Shown here piece after piece: positions 47,501 through 59,062 of a stretch of DNA of 64,000 nt (position 1 is its first letter; every line of letters begins with the position of its first letter). Location: positions 682,001 to 746,000 of the forward strand of contig JAGMUV010000004.1 of the NCBI GenBank assembly GCA_020744425.1, read 5' to 3'. Both the position numbers and the translations under genes were made by a program. Origin of the DNA: Dactylonectria macrodidyma (taxonomy: Eukaryota > Ascomycota > Sordariomycetes > Hypocreales > Nectriaceae). The notes under the pieces are model-generated. The model saw only the letters and a program-made list of their open reading frames with translations. It searched no databases and had not been told where the DNA came from.

Positions 47501-50278
47501 TAGCAAGCCACAAGCTGGCAACAGAAGCAGGGCTACGGAGTTGACCAAAGCCCAGGACCTAGGAAGCATTCTTGGATGCGCGTGGAGCCCTCGGGTGCTC
47601 TGGATAAGGATCGGATAGCGAGGGCCGACTCCTTGCGGTCTGGGACAGTTGTTGCGCCTCGTGCGGACCCAATCCCCGGGCGCGTATCCCCTAGGCCGGC
47701 ATTGCTAAATTGATGATGTACCGAGAGCGTTCGTGCGGCATATGCGCACATACTGCGTAGGTAAGTAGGCCAGGTCTGCAGTATGGAGACTACTTGCGGC
47801 AAGGGGCGATGATCAGTTGTTGGGTTGCCGCCGACATCCATGAGTTGTTGTTGTTGGAAATAGAGCGGCTATCAGCCAGCAGGACCAACATGACTCCGCG
47901 TAGCCTCCGCGTGAGGTGTGTGAACTCCAGCAACAGGCTCAAGTCCTGGCAAGTCCTGGCCTTGCACTTGATTAGTTTGCATCTGTGGAGTCGGCAGCCC
48001 TTCCGGCGGCACTCCTGTCGTTGGGGGCTGACGGCCCAGCGGGTTGGGTGCGGGTGGGCCTCTCCCAGGACCGCTAGCCACTGAGTCAGGGATGCCCTGG
48101 AGACCCGCGTGGGTCTATTCGTGATGCCCAATTTCCCGGTTTGGAGTCCTGGCTTGAAACCACCACCGCCAGAAAAAAAAAAAACCACCCCCATCACCGC
48201 CAGTCTCAGCTCTGAGCTCAGTGCAGTAGGCTGCGTGGGCGCCAGATGGTGGCTGGCACCACCGGCTCCACGTGCCCGGGGCCAGGCGAAGGGTCCGGTC
48301 GGTAGGGCATGGGCAGGGAGGGCATGGCAGGCATGGCGGTGACAATGTCTCGGGTTCCTGGTGACGAGGACGTTTTCGCTCTGCCCTCCACTCCCTTGGG
48401 TCCCTTCACACCCTTCCATTGTCAAACCCCCTCCCATGGATCCTTTCATTATTGGTAGGCTAGTCACTGGTCACTTGCCTCTGCTTTCCCTTGCTCACCT
48501 CCAAGAACCGCCCCGCGATGGAGCCTGTCGTTGTGAACCCGGGTATGTGGCTCCTTGTTGACCGAGCCCGGCACTCCGCGGGGACTCCATCTTCCGTGAC
48601 GTCCCACGGGTGCACTACTATGGAATGGGCATATACTACGTGGGGAGAAGTCTGGTGTCACTTGGAAGAAGCCATTTGGCGCACAATAGGTCCGGGCAAG
48701 CTTTGACAAGATGCACGTCAAATCTACACCGATTCTTCAACATGGTGCGTTGCGTACACGTAAGAATGCGTAATGGGAGAACAGGCACTGGCGGGTTGAC
48801 CCTCATCATCGAACCTGCACACTCGATCCAAAAGATGGGCTTTGCCTGCCGGCAAGTCTCGATGGAGTTACCATCAAGGAACCCCGTCACGCATCTCTGG
48901 GGTCAGTGGCCCCGCCAAGCTCGGTGAGCGAGCCATTGCGCCTGGAATCCATGGAGTGCCTCGATGCGAGAAGCTCACTAGAGGATCCAGGCTTGGGGCA
49001 ACCTTGGCTGTCATCGGCCAAGATGCGAATCTCGGCTCAGATAAGATTTTTTCGGCCGACTGATATGTGAGAGGTTACATCCAGGCTGAGATCAAACCCG
49101 TCTCTATTCAATCCGCACCGCCTCATGCACTTGTAGCATGCACGAGGGACCTAGTAGGCCCACCGGCCAATGCCTTGCGGCCTTGTATTGTACTACGTGG
49201 ATGTTGGAACCAATTCTCCGAGAGGCGGTATAAAAGTGCATCAAAACGTCCTACAGGAACCCGAGTGTGTGCTGTGGAACATGCCAGCGATACGATGGGG
49301 GTGGCTGTGGTGCTACGGCGGTGTTGGCAATACCATCACCAGTCGAATCCCGAATGACTCTTCGTTGCATTATAGTTATCTGCTGGCCATGCACATCGTA
49401 ATCTCCCTTGTCGAAAAAAAAAGCCATGTCTACCTAACTAGGCAGAGATGGCATTACTTGCTGCAGGGCGCAAAGTGGTTCGCAGGAGGGTCGGGTGAGT
49501 ACAAAAGAAAATTCACAAGGTGAGGGCCACACCACATACGGAGGCAGGCTCCGGCGTCGGCTTGCATGGCATCCAACCACTGCACAAGTCAGAGCACAAA
49601 GAGGCAAAGAGAGGTGGAGAGGCAGTGAGATGGAGACAGATGAAAGAGATGACGAGGCAATAACGAGGAAACTACTACGCTCTCCTATCGGATGCCTTGG
49701 GACTGCACGGATAACCTCATGCTTGTAGGTAGGCACCCAGGACAAGTAGTTACTTTGGGAGGTAAGTTACCAGGTTGCTGAAAGGCTCTGCCCAGATCTA
49801 CGTCACCGTACGTTGCTCCGCCAAGGTGAACTGGACGGGTGATGGCTCGTGGCCATGCGTCCTGGCATCTGGTGGTTTCGCCGTTGTGTGGTTTAACGAG
49901 AATGCCTCCAGTCTCGAGCATCCGCTGGTCAAGACGATTGGAGGAGGGCGACCCATCCGGAACCGTCGACTTCCTGTTGGTCCAAGACTGCGCTGAGGTG
50001 ACCCCCAAGGACGTTTCCGTGTGACCAAGAAGCTGCCGCCAGAACCGTTATTCAGTATTCACCGCCTCCTCGCCAACACGATTTTTGTCAGCAGAAATGG
50101 GTAAGCCAGAGCCCGCCTCATTGTCGATAATCAACATTTGCCCTGGTCTGGTTGTCACATCGTAACCTCGTCGCTTTGCCATGCCAGCCCATGCTAATGC
50201 TGGCAACCGCATGCATACATTCTCACTGTGTACGGGCACACACACACACGTTCACGCGCTCACAAGCTCACTCGTTTT

Positions 50279-50282
<4 letters not shown>

Positions 50283-50312
<30 letters not shown>
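50283..50312. repeat. Microsatellite (CA)15
   Basis: Fifteen uninterrupted CA units, flanked by shorter CA runs from about 50237 to 50335. Confidence 0.95.
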
Positions 50313-50318
<6 letters not shown>

Positions 50319-50601
50319 TACACACACTCACACACAGGAGGCAAGGACATAGTAGACACGCCCCTCCTTTCGTCCATCCGTGGGAGTTAATGCTACTCCC
50401 CGCGGTTGCGGGCCTAGTCAAGAGGCCAAGTGTGGGCTGGATCTCGTCTTGGTGCACCAAGGGAGAGGTCGCGAGTACGAAGTAGAAGGAGCCTTGTTTC
50501 GTGAGCCACGCGACGGAAGGCCGGGGTAGAGGCCTAGCGTCTCGTGGACTCAACATAGCGCGCCCAATAATTAAGCTCGAACCTGGCCGTCAGTCGATGG
50601 C

Positions 50602-50617
50602 TTTTTTTTTTTTTTTT
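50602..50617. repeat. Homopolymer T16
   Basis: Sixteen T on the + strand followed by CCCTCCC, in the gene-free region. Confidence 0.95.
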
Positions 50618-51992
50618 CCCTCCCTTCGCTGGCTGGGTCGGTGTTGGTAGCTTTTCGTTGGCGTCCGCGGCGTTGCTGGTATCGCTGGTTTCGCTCGGGA
50701 CACCTCCCCGTCCGCCGTCCGCCTCGTTCCAACCGGCGAGGGTACGCACCCCTGCTCGCCTCTCGGGCCCCCCATGCGAGTCTCACACCCTCCCTGAATG
50801 AGTACTTGCGAAGTACTTTCGGTACATCCAGTACACACTTACAGTACATTGGCACCATAACTCACACACCGAACATCGTAGCAGGTGGGCGTCAGCGACC
50901 CGGAGCCCCATATGCCATCCCACACGGACACCCCATTGTTAGCTGAAGGACCCTCCTCAAGAGTCAAGACAAGTCACAGAAGACCCGGAGAACTCTCAGA
51001 CACTTCCAGGCGGTCGGTCCCAGCCTGCTGTTCTATCCTGGCCCGTCTTTTTCTAACCCCAGCCTGTCTGTTCAGTCCCAGTCCCAGTCCCAGCAACCTA
51101 CCTAACCTAGTCGACCCGACCGATGGACCTTGCCAGCTGCACGCCTGCTAGCGTGTCGTCCTTCACGGTGCAAGGCCAGTCCGCCCTGTCAACCAGGGTC
51201 CCGCCTGCAGGATGGCGTTCCGGCGCTCTTCCAGACGCCCCACCGCCGAGTTGTGCGTAGTACTGGCCGTGGTAGTGTCATGCTGCCCCGAGAGTTGGAG
51301 CCGTTCGCCGCTCGCCGTATTGCCTTTTGTTGGACAGGAGATTTGCTCTCCCATCTTGTCCTGTCCTCATGTCACCGCCCGTTCTAATCTTGGGTCTAAT
51401 TTGCTCCAAGACGGCATGGCCAAAGCCCACCTGTACCCCAGCTCCATAGGGGGGTGGCATTACATGCTTTCCAACGCACCTACGCACCTACACACCTACA
51501 CACCTACGTACGTAGCAGCAGTAATTATTGCCCTCTCTTACACAGACCACACACTCCTGGAGGCTCCATGCTTTCGCTCCCGCCTCTCTCCCTCTCCCTT
51601 ATAAGTGTATCCACTCCCCGTCGTGAATCTTCTCTTTCCCTTCCGTGATCCTTCTACTCCCATTATTAGCCTCTTGTCTTCCTTCACCACTGTGCTCCCC
51701 CTGATACCCCTTCCATTCTTCGTTGTTGCTCACCGGCTTGATTTTACTCGGCGCATCACCCCAACTCACAACCAGCCCTCCATCACCGCGCCCACCACCT
51801 TCGCCGACATCATCTCTACGATACACCTCGTTTGCATATATTATCGCCCTTCGGACCAATTCGAATCCTTCACAAATCGCCTGTGCTACACGGGCCCGTC
51901 TCTGAACCGGCCCCCTCTCACCAACTGGCCTTTACACAAAGAGGCCGTATCAGACCATCGGTGCTGTCATCAGGCCGAGTCCAGTAGCAAAC

Positions 51993-53988
51993 ATGGGGAG
52001 GAGTCGTCGCATTGGAGCGGCTAACCGCAGCGATGGTGGCCGAAGCGCTCCCCCGTTTCCGGCGAAGCAGATGTTTGTACTCGGTATGATATCATCCCTC
52101 GCACAACGGGAACTCACAGCTGACTGGTGTAGCCTGCTGCCGGATATGTGAACCAATTGCGTTCATGTCCATTTTCCCCTACATTTATTACATGATTGAA
52201 GACTTCAACATTACCGATGACACCAACAAGATCTCCGTTTACGCTGGCATGGTTACCTCCGCATTCACCCTGGCCGAATTCTCGACGGGAGTCCTCTGGG
52301 GACGACTAAGTGACAAAATTGGACGGAAACCTGTGCTTCTGACTGGCCTGCTCGGTACTGCCCTGAGCGTTCTTGCTTTCGGCTTCGCTCCCAACTTGCC
52401 CGTGGCCCTGTTTGCCCGTGCTCTGGGAGGCCTTCTCAATGGGTATGGCGCAATTCCTCTGCAAGGTTTGTATGAACGTGAGACTGACTGGCGGTGTCCA
52501 GAAACATTGGAGTTTTGCAGACGACCGTGGCCGAGCTCGTAACGGTCAAGGAACAACAACGTAAGTTTTTGCTCGTCATCCGAAAATTCATGCAGGACTG
52601 ACAGGCAACAGCGCGTGCTTACACTATCATGCCAATGGTGTGGTGTATTGGGTAAGTCGCGGAAATCTGATTGGCATGGCATTTTTGCTGACCGAAATGC
52701 GCAGATCTATCATTGGCCCCATGATCGGAGGAGCTCTGGCACGACCCTGCATCAGTTACCCCGAGATCTTCGCCCGTGGAACGATCTGGGACAAGTACCC
52801 CTACCTTCTTCCCAACCTTTTCAGCGCCGCCACCGTCTTCGTCGGAGTCATCATTGGCCTGCTCTTCCTCGATGAGACTCACGCGGATAAGAAGTCTCAG
52901 CGAGATCGTGGGCGTGAGGTCGGCAACTACATCGTCCGACTATTCGGTGGATATGCCAAGTGCAATGGACGAAACCGAGGCCCCGAGAAGCAGGCTCTTC
53001 TGGACGGCGAGCGACGGATTGGATACATGAGCACCGGACCTTCGCGTGCGACATCGACGAATCCGGATGACGACGAAGTGCTCCCCGCCTACCAGAGCCA
53101 GGAAAATTCTCCCCGGCTCGCTCCGCAAGCCGATACAATGTCCCTCGAAAGTGCGCCGCTCGAGCCGGCAGCACCTGTGGTCGAGCAGCAGCGCGAACAG
53201 AAGATCTTCACCAAGCCCGTCATCATGAATATCATATCATACGGCATTTTGGCTTTGTAAGTATACCCCTGGTTCCATTGGCTCTTGGCGCCTGGCTAAT
53301 GCGTGCTCCTAGCCACACCATGACTTTTGATCAGCTGTTTCCCGTCTTCCTCAGCACCTCTCGACCAGAGCACCCGATCTTGGAATTGCCCTTCAGGTTT
53401 ACTGACGGATTTGGTCTTGAGACGAAGACGATTGGTTTCATCATGTCTGTGCAGGGCGTCTACTCCCTGTTTTCCAACTACCTGATTGTTCCGCCCGTCA
53501 CCCGACGACTGGGCTCACTTCGATTGTTCCGAATGCTTGCCTTCTCATACTTTGCGCTGTACATCGTCACGCCCTACCTGGTACTGCTCCCCGAGACGAT
53601 GAGGATGCCGGCCATCTATCTTCTCGTCATCTGGAAGTGCACGTTCGCCACCATGGCGTACCCAAGCAATGCGATTCTTCTGGCTAACTCGGCCCCTTCG
53701 AAGCAAGTCCTCGGTACCATCAACGGCATTGCTGCGTCGACTGCAAGCCTGTGCCGAGCGCTGGGCCCGACGCTGTCCGGCCTCCTGTACTCCCTGGGTC
53801 TGCAGACTGGATATTCCGGGCTCGCTTGGTGGTTCAGTGGGCTCATTACTATCGCGGGCGCCTACCTGAGCTCTCAAATCACCGAGGGTGGAGGCTACCA
53901 TGACGTGGTGGTGCTGGAGGAGGAGGACCCGCTCCTGGACGAGGGTCTCTTTACGGACTACGACGGCGACGACGACGACAGGGTCTAA
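51993..53988 (+). CDS. Major facilitator superfamily transporter (ZIFL/YCR023C-like)
   Basis: Six exons (51993-52083, 52133-52442, 52502-52560, 52612-52651, 52705-53256, 53313-53988) join in frame to 575 residues. The N-terminal hydrophilic part is short, and the first helix starts near CEPIAFMSIFPYIYYMI. The MFS signature LWGRLSDKIGRKPVLLTGLLG (loop 2-3) and ARALGGLLNGNIGVLQTTVAELV (helix 4-5, an antiporter-type motif region restored across two introns) are intact. A long central cytosolic loop (about 245-345, charged) separates the two six-helix halves. The C-terminus is very acidic (EEEDPLLDEG ... DYDGDDDDRV). The pattern fits the fungal family annotated as tetracycline-resistance-like or zinc-induced-facilitator-like transporters; the substrate is unknown. 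No partner gene is adjacent. Confidence 0.88.
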
Positions 53989-56900
53989 AGGAACAAACCG
54001 GGCGTACCGCATTTTTCCGGCGTTAGAGCGTTTCGAGTTGCAACGCGACGAAACGACAAATTCGATTCTATGCGACAATTCTTTTTTGGCATGGGGCAGG
54101 AAAGAGATAGGGACCGCTTATGTCGATAATACCCCCTTAAAAACGACAGCGACGAGGCATTGGGATCGGCGTTTACCTAAAGACGGGGTTTTGCTTGGGA
54201 TTATTTTTGTAATAGACTTATGGTTTTCTTGGACGACGACGACAGAGGGGAGAAGACTTGGAAAGTTACCCCCGGCAAGGTTTGGCAACAAACGAGTTGA
54301 GTGGGTGGCCGTGGGACAGTTGAAACTTCCATGATGGAATACAATCTTGCAAACATGCACCATGTTTTGGCATGACACGACCCGTGGCAGTAGAGCAGTG
54401 GGCTAAGCTGAGAAGGAGGAGGTCGTTGTGGAATGTGTGACGGCTTCCGGCCCACGGGTTTTTGGATTGTTCTTCTTTTTCTTTTTCTTTTTGGTTTATC
54501 ACGAAGAAGAATAGGAACAGAAACAAGGAAGAAGTTGATGAACGATCAGGATACGATGGAGTCTGGCTACCTCGCGGGACCGAGACTGGCGCTGTAAAGG
54601 CCTGGTACAAATACTGTAAGGGAGAGCAGGAAGTGAAAGGAAACCTACCTAATTGGCAACCAATTGACATCCGAAATTCTTTACAAACAATCAAGCACAC
54701 AAGTACAGTGCACTCGCAATCAATGAATAGCTTTGCGGGTGGTGGAAGCCGGAAGCCATGTAGACCTGGGCATTGAAGGAATACGATCTTCGGAGTAGAG
54801 ACGCGGAGATGTGGAGAAGTGGAAAGCGCGGAGACTCGAGACCATCGATCCGGCTCTGACGGATAGCAGAGCCCCTGATGCAGTATCCTACTACGTAGTA
54901 CATAATACAGTAAGCAAAAGAGCCTGCTGTAGAGAAGAACTAGCCTAGAAAGCCTCGAAATTTTTGGACAGCTATGCATCCATGCCTAGCAATGATGTTG
55001 GGCGGCAAATGGCGGCGGGCTGGGATGTCCAGGCTCTGAAGGAGACTCGGGCTGGCGGCGTATTCATCTCGATGGGGAGCTCTCTCCGGGTCGCCTGAGA
55101 GGCCCCGAGCACGGACGCAGAGGTCGAATAGCGCTGCAAGTTCCGGGTCCGGGCTCAGGTTGGTCTCGTTGAGGGCCGGTTAAGGACAAGGAGCCAAGGA
55201 GCCAAGGAGCATGTATTGATAGGTGCAGACAGGCAGACGTGTAAGCGTGGGCACATGGGCCGTGTCGGTAAACGGAAAAGTTAGTAGATGCATGCGAAAG
55301 AAGAAAAAAATATTTTCGTTCTAGAGGGAAAAAGAGCCGAATACTATTACGCAGTGCAGTGCATACTGCACAGACTGCATTCGCGCGGTCACAAAGCACA
55401 ATGATCCCTGGGAGGCGGTGCCGAATCGGCTCCTGGGGATGTGCTGGTATGCACGATGCGGGGCGACGCTGCTGCGGCTTCGTACATGCCTCTTGTTAGT
55501 GCCGCCGCAGTGCTTGGAGCGGTGCTGCGGGTTTAGGGATTTGGTGTTTGGGCCCGGGACTGGTTCTCTGACTCGAGTTCAGAATGGAGACTGTTCGACT
55601 GTGGAACCATCAGGACTGGGGGACACTTTTTAGACAATGCAGGGAGAGAGAGGATGCAGTGATGCAGCAATACAGCATTTGGGGGGGTGGGTTTGTGGGT
55701 TAAGTGGGGGGGTCAACACCCTGGTCACTCCGGAGGCTCGTCTGGACACCTCAAAGTATTTTTTTACTTTTAATAGTTGCCAGGACCCTTCTCTCCTCCA
55801 ATTCTCTTTGCCCGTTAAGGGAATGGCTGGTCTGGGGGACCTCGAAGGGACTGTCTGACGTGGAGGAGGCGCATGGTTTGTTTCCTCACTTCTCTTTCTC
55901 TTTATTGAGTGAGAGAAGAGGGATCTGAAGAGGGATCTGAAGAGGAGACGAAAATTTGGATGTGGCGCTCAACCCACTCAACCTCGTCGACGTGGCAGGC
56001 GGCGCGGCTCACCGTCAAAAGGGATTATGTCTGTTGTCACTGACGAAAGAACAAGCCACGCCAGGCGTGCTAGGGCTCCCGTCGTTGAGTCATCTGCTTG
56101 CATCGATTCTCCAGAGCCGGTCGTCGATCGCGTCAGGTACTTGGTTGTCTTGTTCTCCGTCTGCCTGTCATACGAATACGGTGCCCCGGCATGTCTGTTC
56201 GGATGTCGTCGACGAGGCTCCCAGGGATTCAAGGGGGGCGCGTGCTTGCGTGACGGGCCACGGCCCCGCTTCATTGTGCTTTTGATGTGTGTGTATTTGC
56301 CGGGCTCTGTAGGGCTCTTTTCCTCCATTCTCCATACGACCTCGTAAGTTACGACCTGACGCTCCTCGTGCAGCTCGAGCACATCGAGGTGTGTCAAGCG
56401 TGCCTGCAGCCGGATTCGACGAGGACAGGCAGATGCTGAAACGGACTCTGACGTTGGAGGATGGGGGGCTAGAGATGCCTATAGCAGGCAGGATCCGTGG
56501 GAGGACACGCGTGAATAACGACATTGGAGACCGGAGTGGGAGAAAGCTGACTGATGACAGGGTTGTGAGGTGAGGTAACGGAGATCGAGGCTGAGAGAGG
56601 CGCTGTGCCACAACTGTACGATCCTGTACAACACCCGCGATGGTGTCCCATTCTCCCTGCGTTTACCTATGTACTAGCCGGGGGTGAGGGGACGGTTTTC
56701 CACCTCCGATTGCCACCCAATTCGTCAAGAACCGTTGGCCATCGTCGTAAGATTCCTCATTGGGGAGTGGCACGGGGTAACGGGCTTACAAAGAGGAGGA
56801 GGGCACATGATGGTCGAAGGGAGGCTTGCTTTTTATCTTGATTTGCGTGCTTCAGTGGCACGAAGGTGGGGGGAGGGCAGCCGCAGCCGCAGCAAGCAGC

Positions 56901-59062
56901 ACCAAGGAAGGCTCTTCGAAATGCCGACAGCGGATTGGAAGGGCAAACAAAACTTGACCGGGGATCCCCCTCCCTGAACCGCAGAGCCAAGGTTGATTAT
57001 CCCGGCCATTGGTTGTGAACTGTTTACAGATTTATGAAGATGGAAGATTTTCGTTCCGCGGGGAGAAACAACGACGACGAAACCCGACATCGAGTAAAGC
57101 CAACAAACGTTGAGATAGATGTAATGACAGGGACGTCGCACAGTGTGATGAAGAGGAGGAGGCAACTCATAGATGTTTCTCTTGCTCCTGCGCGAGGGGA
57201 CGTCGAATAGAGAGCGCTTGATGTCTATGAGCTCCGCCGGTCCGTATCATCATCATATCATATCGCACAATTGGGGGAACCAGAGAGTCGGGTTGCTTGC
57301 TTATCTCCATTCTGCCAATTGATGGCACACATCCCGCATCCACATCTAGTCTATCACGCCTATCACGTCGGTCCATACAACTCCCGCTATCCGCCATCCG
57401 CCATCCGTCATCCAGCCGCAACCCACCACCACCCACGGAGGTTATCCATTCAAGGACGAGTCTAGTAGGTATTGGCTATCCGCCCGCGCTCTAGCAAATC
57501 AATTCAGCAATCAGTTGCTCGATTCAATTGACAACAGCCATCAGATTCTCTGTCCCGGGAGGCGGCTACCCACTCACAGGCACCAACTGACGAACAGCTC
57601 GACAGCCACCAACTGAACCAGCGCCGAGTAGCCAAGACAGCAGTCGGGACTCCGTCGATAATTGCACATCATCATACTCCGTATCGCGCCCGGCATGCGC
57701 TCTCTTCGCTCTTTCGGTTCCCTGATTCCCCCCCAACGACCGGATCTGGCTGGATCTGGGCAACCGGGCGCACAGGACCCTTCCCCTCCCCCTCCACCTC
57801 CCCCCAATCTTTTGGGGAACCCCCCGGACTGGACTTGTACTTGTAGTGACGGATAAAATGATTGCTTTGCGTAACCAGAAGCGTGCCTCGTGCTCTCTGT
57901 ATCTGCCTGTCTCTCACTCACCTTGCCTGCCCTTGCGTCGCCCTCTCCACCCCGTCTGTTCCCCCATGCTCCTCTTTCAGGATCAAAGTCCCCTTCTGCC
58001 TCACCCACTTGACTTGTCCAATTGCCCCAGACCCTTGCTCCCGGACTGTGACACTGCGACCCTCCAAGAAAAAAAAAAAAACTCCCGGTTGCGACTGTGC
58101 CCAATTTTCCCCGGTTCATGAGAACGTGACTGGGTCGCTGTCCCGTCGTCCAATTCTTCTCCTCGGCTGGCCGTCGCCCGTTGCCCGTACCCAATCCGTT
58201 AACTCCATCGCCGTCCAGTGCAATTGACTTCGGCCGCCACCTCCGTCGCCCATCGCCGCCGCCTCCGCCGCAAACCAACCCGGGCCACGCGCTCAATCGG
58301 TCGAGCTTTGACTCCATCGCCCTCCGGCCTTGAGCCGGCTACATGCCTGCAACTGCTACTCGCTGTTCCCTTGCTGCTCCTTTGCCGTTCCCTGCTTGCT
58401 CCTTCCTTGCTTCATGCTGTTGACGCCTGCCACCGCTGCTGCCGCACGTTGTTTTGGGGCATAGGGGTGCGTCAATCGAGATCCACGATAGGGTTTTCCC
58501 CGCAGCGAGCCACCGACAGAAGCCATTGAAGAGAACAGTAGACGTCCCAAAGGACCTACGAGCGTGAAACTCGCGGGATTGCTGCGTGACTACTATACCT
58601 AAGGTATCTTGCCTACGGATATTGTACCTAAGGTACCCACCTACCTTTCCTATAGCAGTATTTTGCTTGCCTCACTGCTTGCTTGCTTGCTTGCTTGTTC
58701 CCGATCCTCATCCCCCATCCCCTTCCCCATCCCAGCCACCCTTCCTCCTCCAACAAACATCCGCCTCACACCCGCTCCCATCCCGCCCAATCCCGTCCAA
58801 TCCAATTCGAATCCGTTCCGTCTGCCGTCTGCCGTCTGCCGTCGCTGCCTCGCCTCGCTTCGGCTCCTGATACCCTTGCTCTCCCGCCCTCTAGTAACCC
58901 GGCGCTCACCTCTCTCGCTTCGCAAAGGTCTGACCTCCGACTCACTGACCCGTCCGTCCGCCACCCGCCCGTCCGCCACGCCTCCATCACCCGGGCCCGT
59001 GTCACTTACCATCCCATCGCTGTCGCTGTCGCCCGACCTCCGTCGCCCGGCGGGCCGTCATC
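53989..59062. other. 5.1-kb stretch without a supportable gene; regulator leader at its right end
   Basis: No domain-bearing or splice-supported reading frame is visible; frames up to about 250 codons are low-complexity and overlapping. Features include a perfect TACTACGTAGTA palindrome (54889-54900), GGAGCCAA tandem (55190-55210), a duplicated GATCTGAAGAGG word (about 55921-55944), A13 near 58069-58081 and a (GCTT)5 repeat (58677-58696). The last few hundred bases are strongly C/T-rich and probably form the promoter and long leader of the Zn2Cys6 gene. Confidence 0.5.
58677..58697. repeat. Microsatellite (GCTT)5
   Basis: Five GCTT units plus a G, in the leader region of the Zn2Cys6 gene, about 365 bp upstream of its ATG. 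Confidence 0.9.

Larger units (their letters stand above)
41591..51992. other. 10.4-kb stretch without a supportable gene
   Basis: Many reading frames up to about 225 codons occur on both strands, but they overlap one another, have Ser/Arg/Pro-rich random composition and show neither domains nor splice-linked continuations. There are no transposase or reverse-transcriptase motifs and no terminal repeats that I could see. Simple sequence is frequent: CA repeats near 50230-50335, T16 at 50602-50617, ATATATATATA near 47337-47350, CAGTCC repeats near 51074-51095 and CACCTA repeats near 51487-51510. TAC...GTA palindromes recur. The right end is the pyrimidine-rich leader of the MFS gene. Confidence 0.5.

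Noticed and set aside
47790..48467. 225-codon reading frame on the minus strand
   Set aside because: Composition driven by repeats and by A/T-poor sequence including a poly-A tract; several overlapping frames on both strands; no recognisable protein features.
49340..49362. GTCGAATCCC word resembling a tRNA B box
   Set aside because: Flanking sequence gives no cloverleaf, A box or acceptor stem.
50237..50335. Spaced CACACA blocks considered as a CRISPR-like array
   Set aside because: The units have no constant repeat and spacer lengths; this is a dinucleotide microsatellite in a eukaryotic genome.
57574..58317. 247-codon reading frame on the minus strand
   Set aside because: Gly/Arg-rich low-complexity translation of C/T-rich leader-like DNA, including a homopolymer run; no domain.
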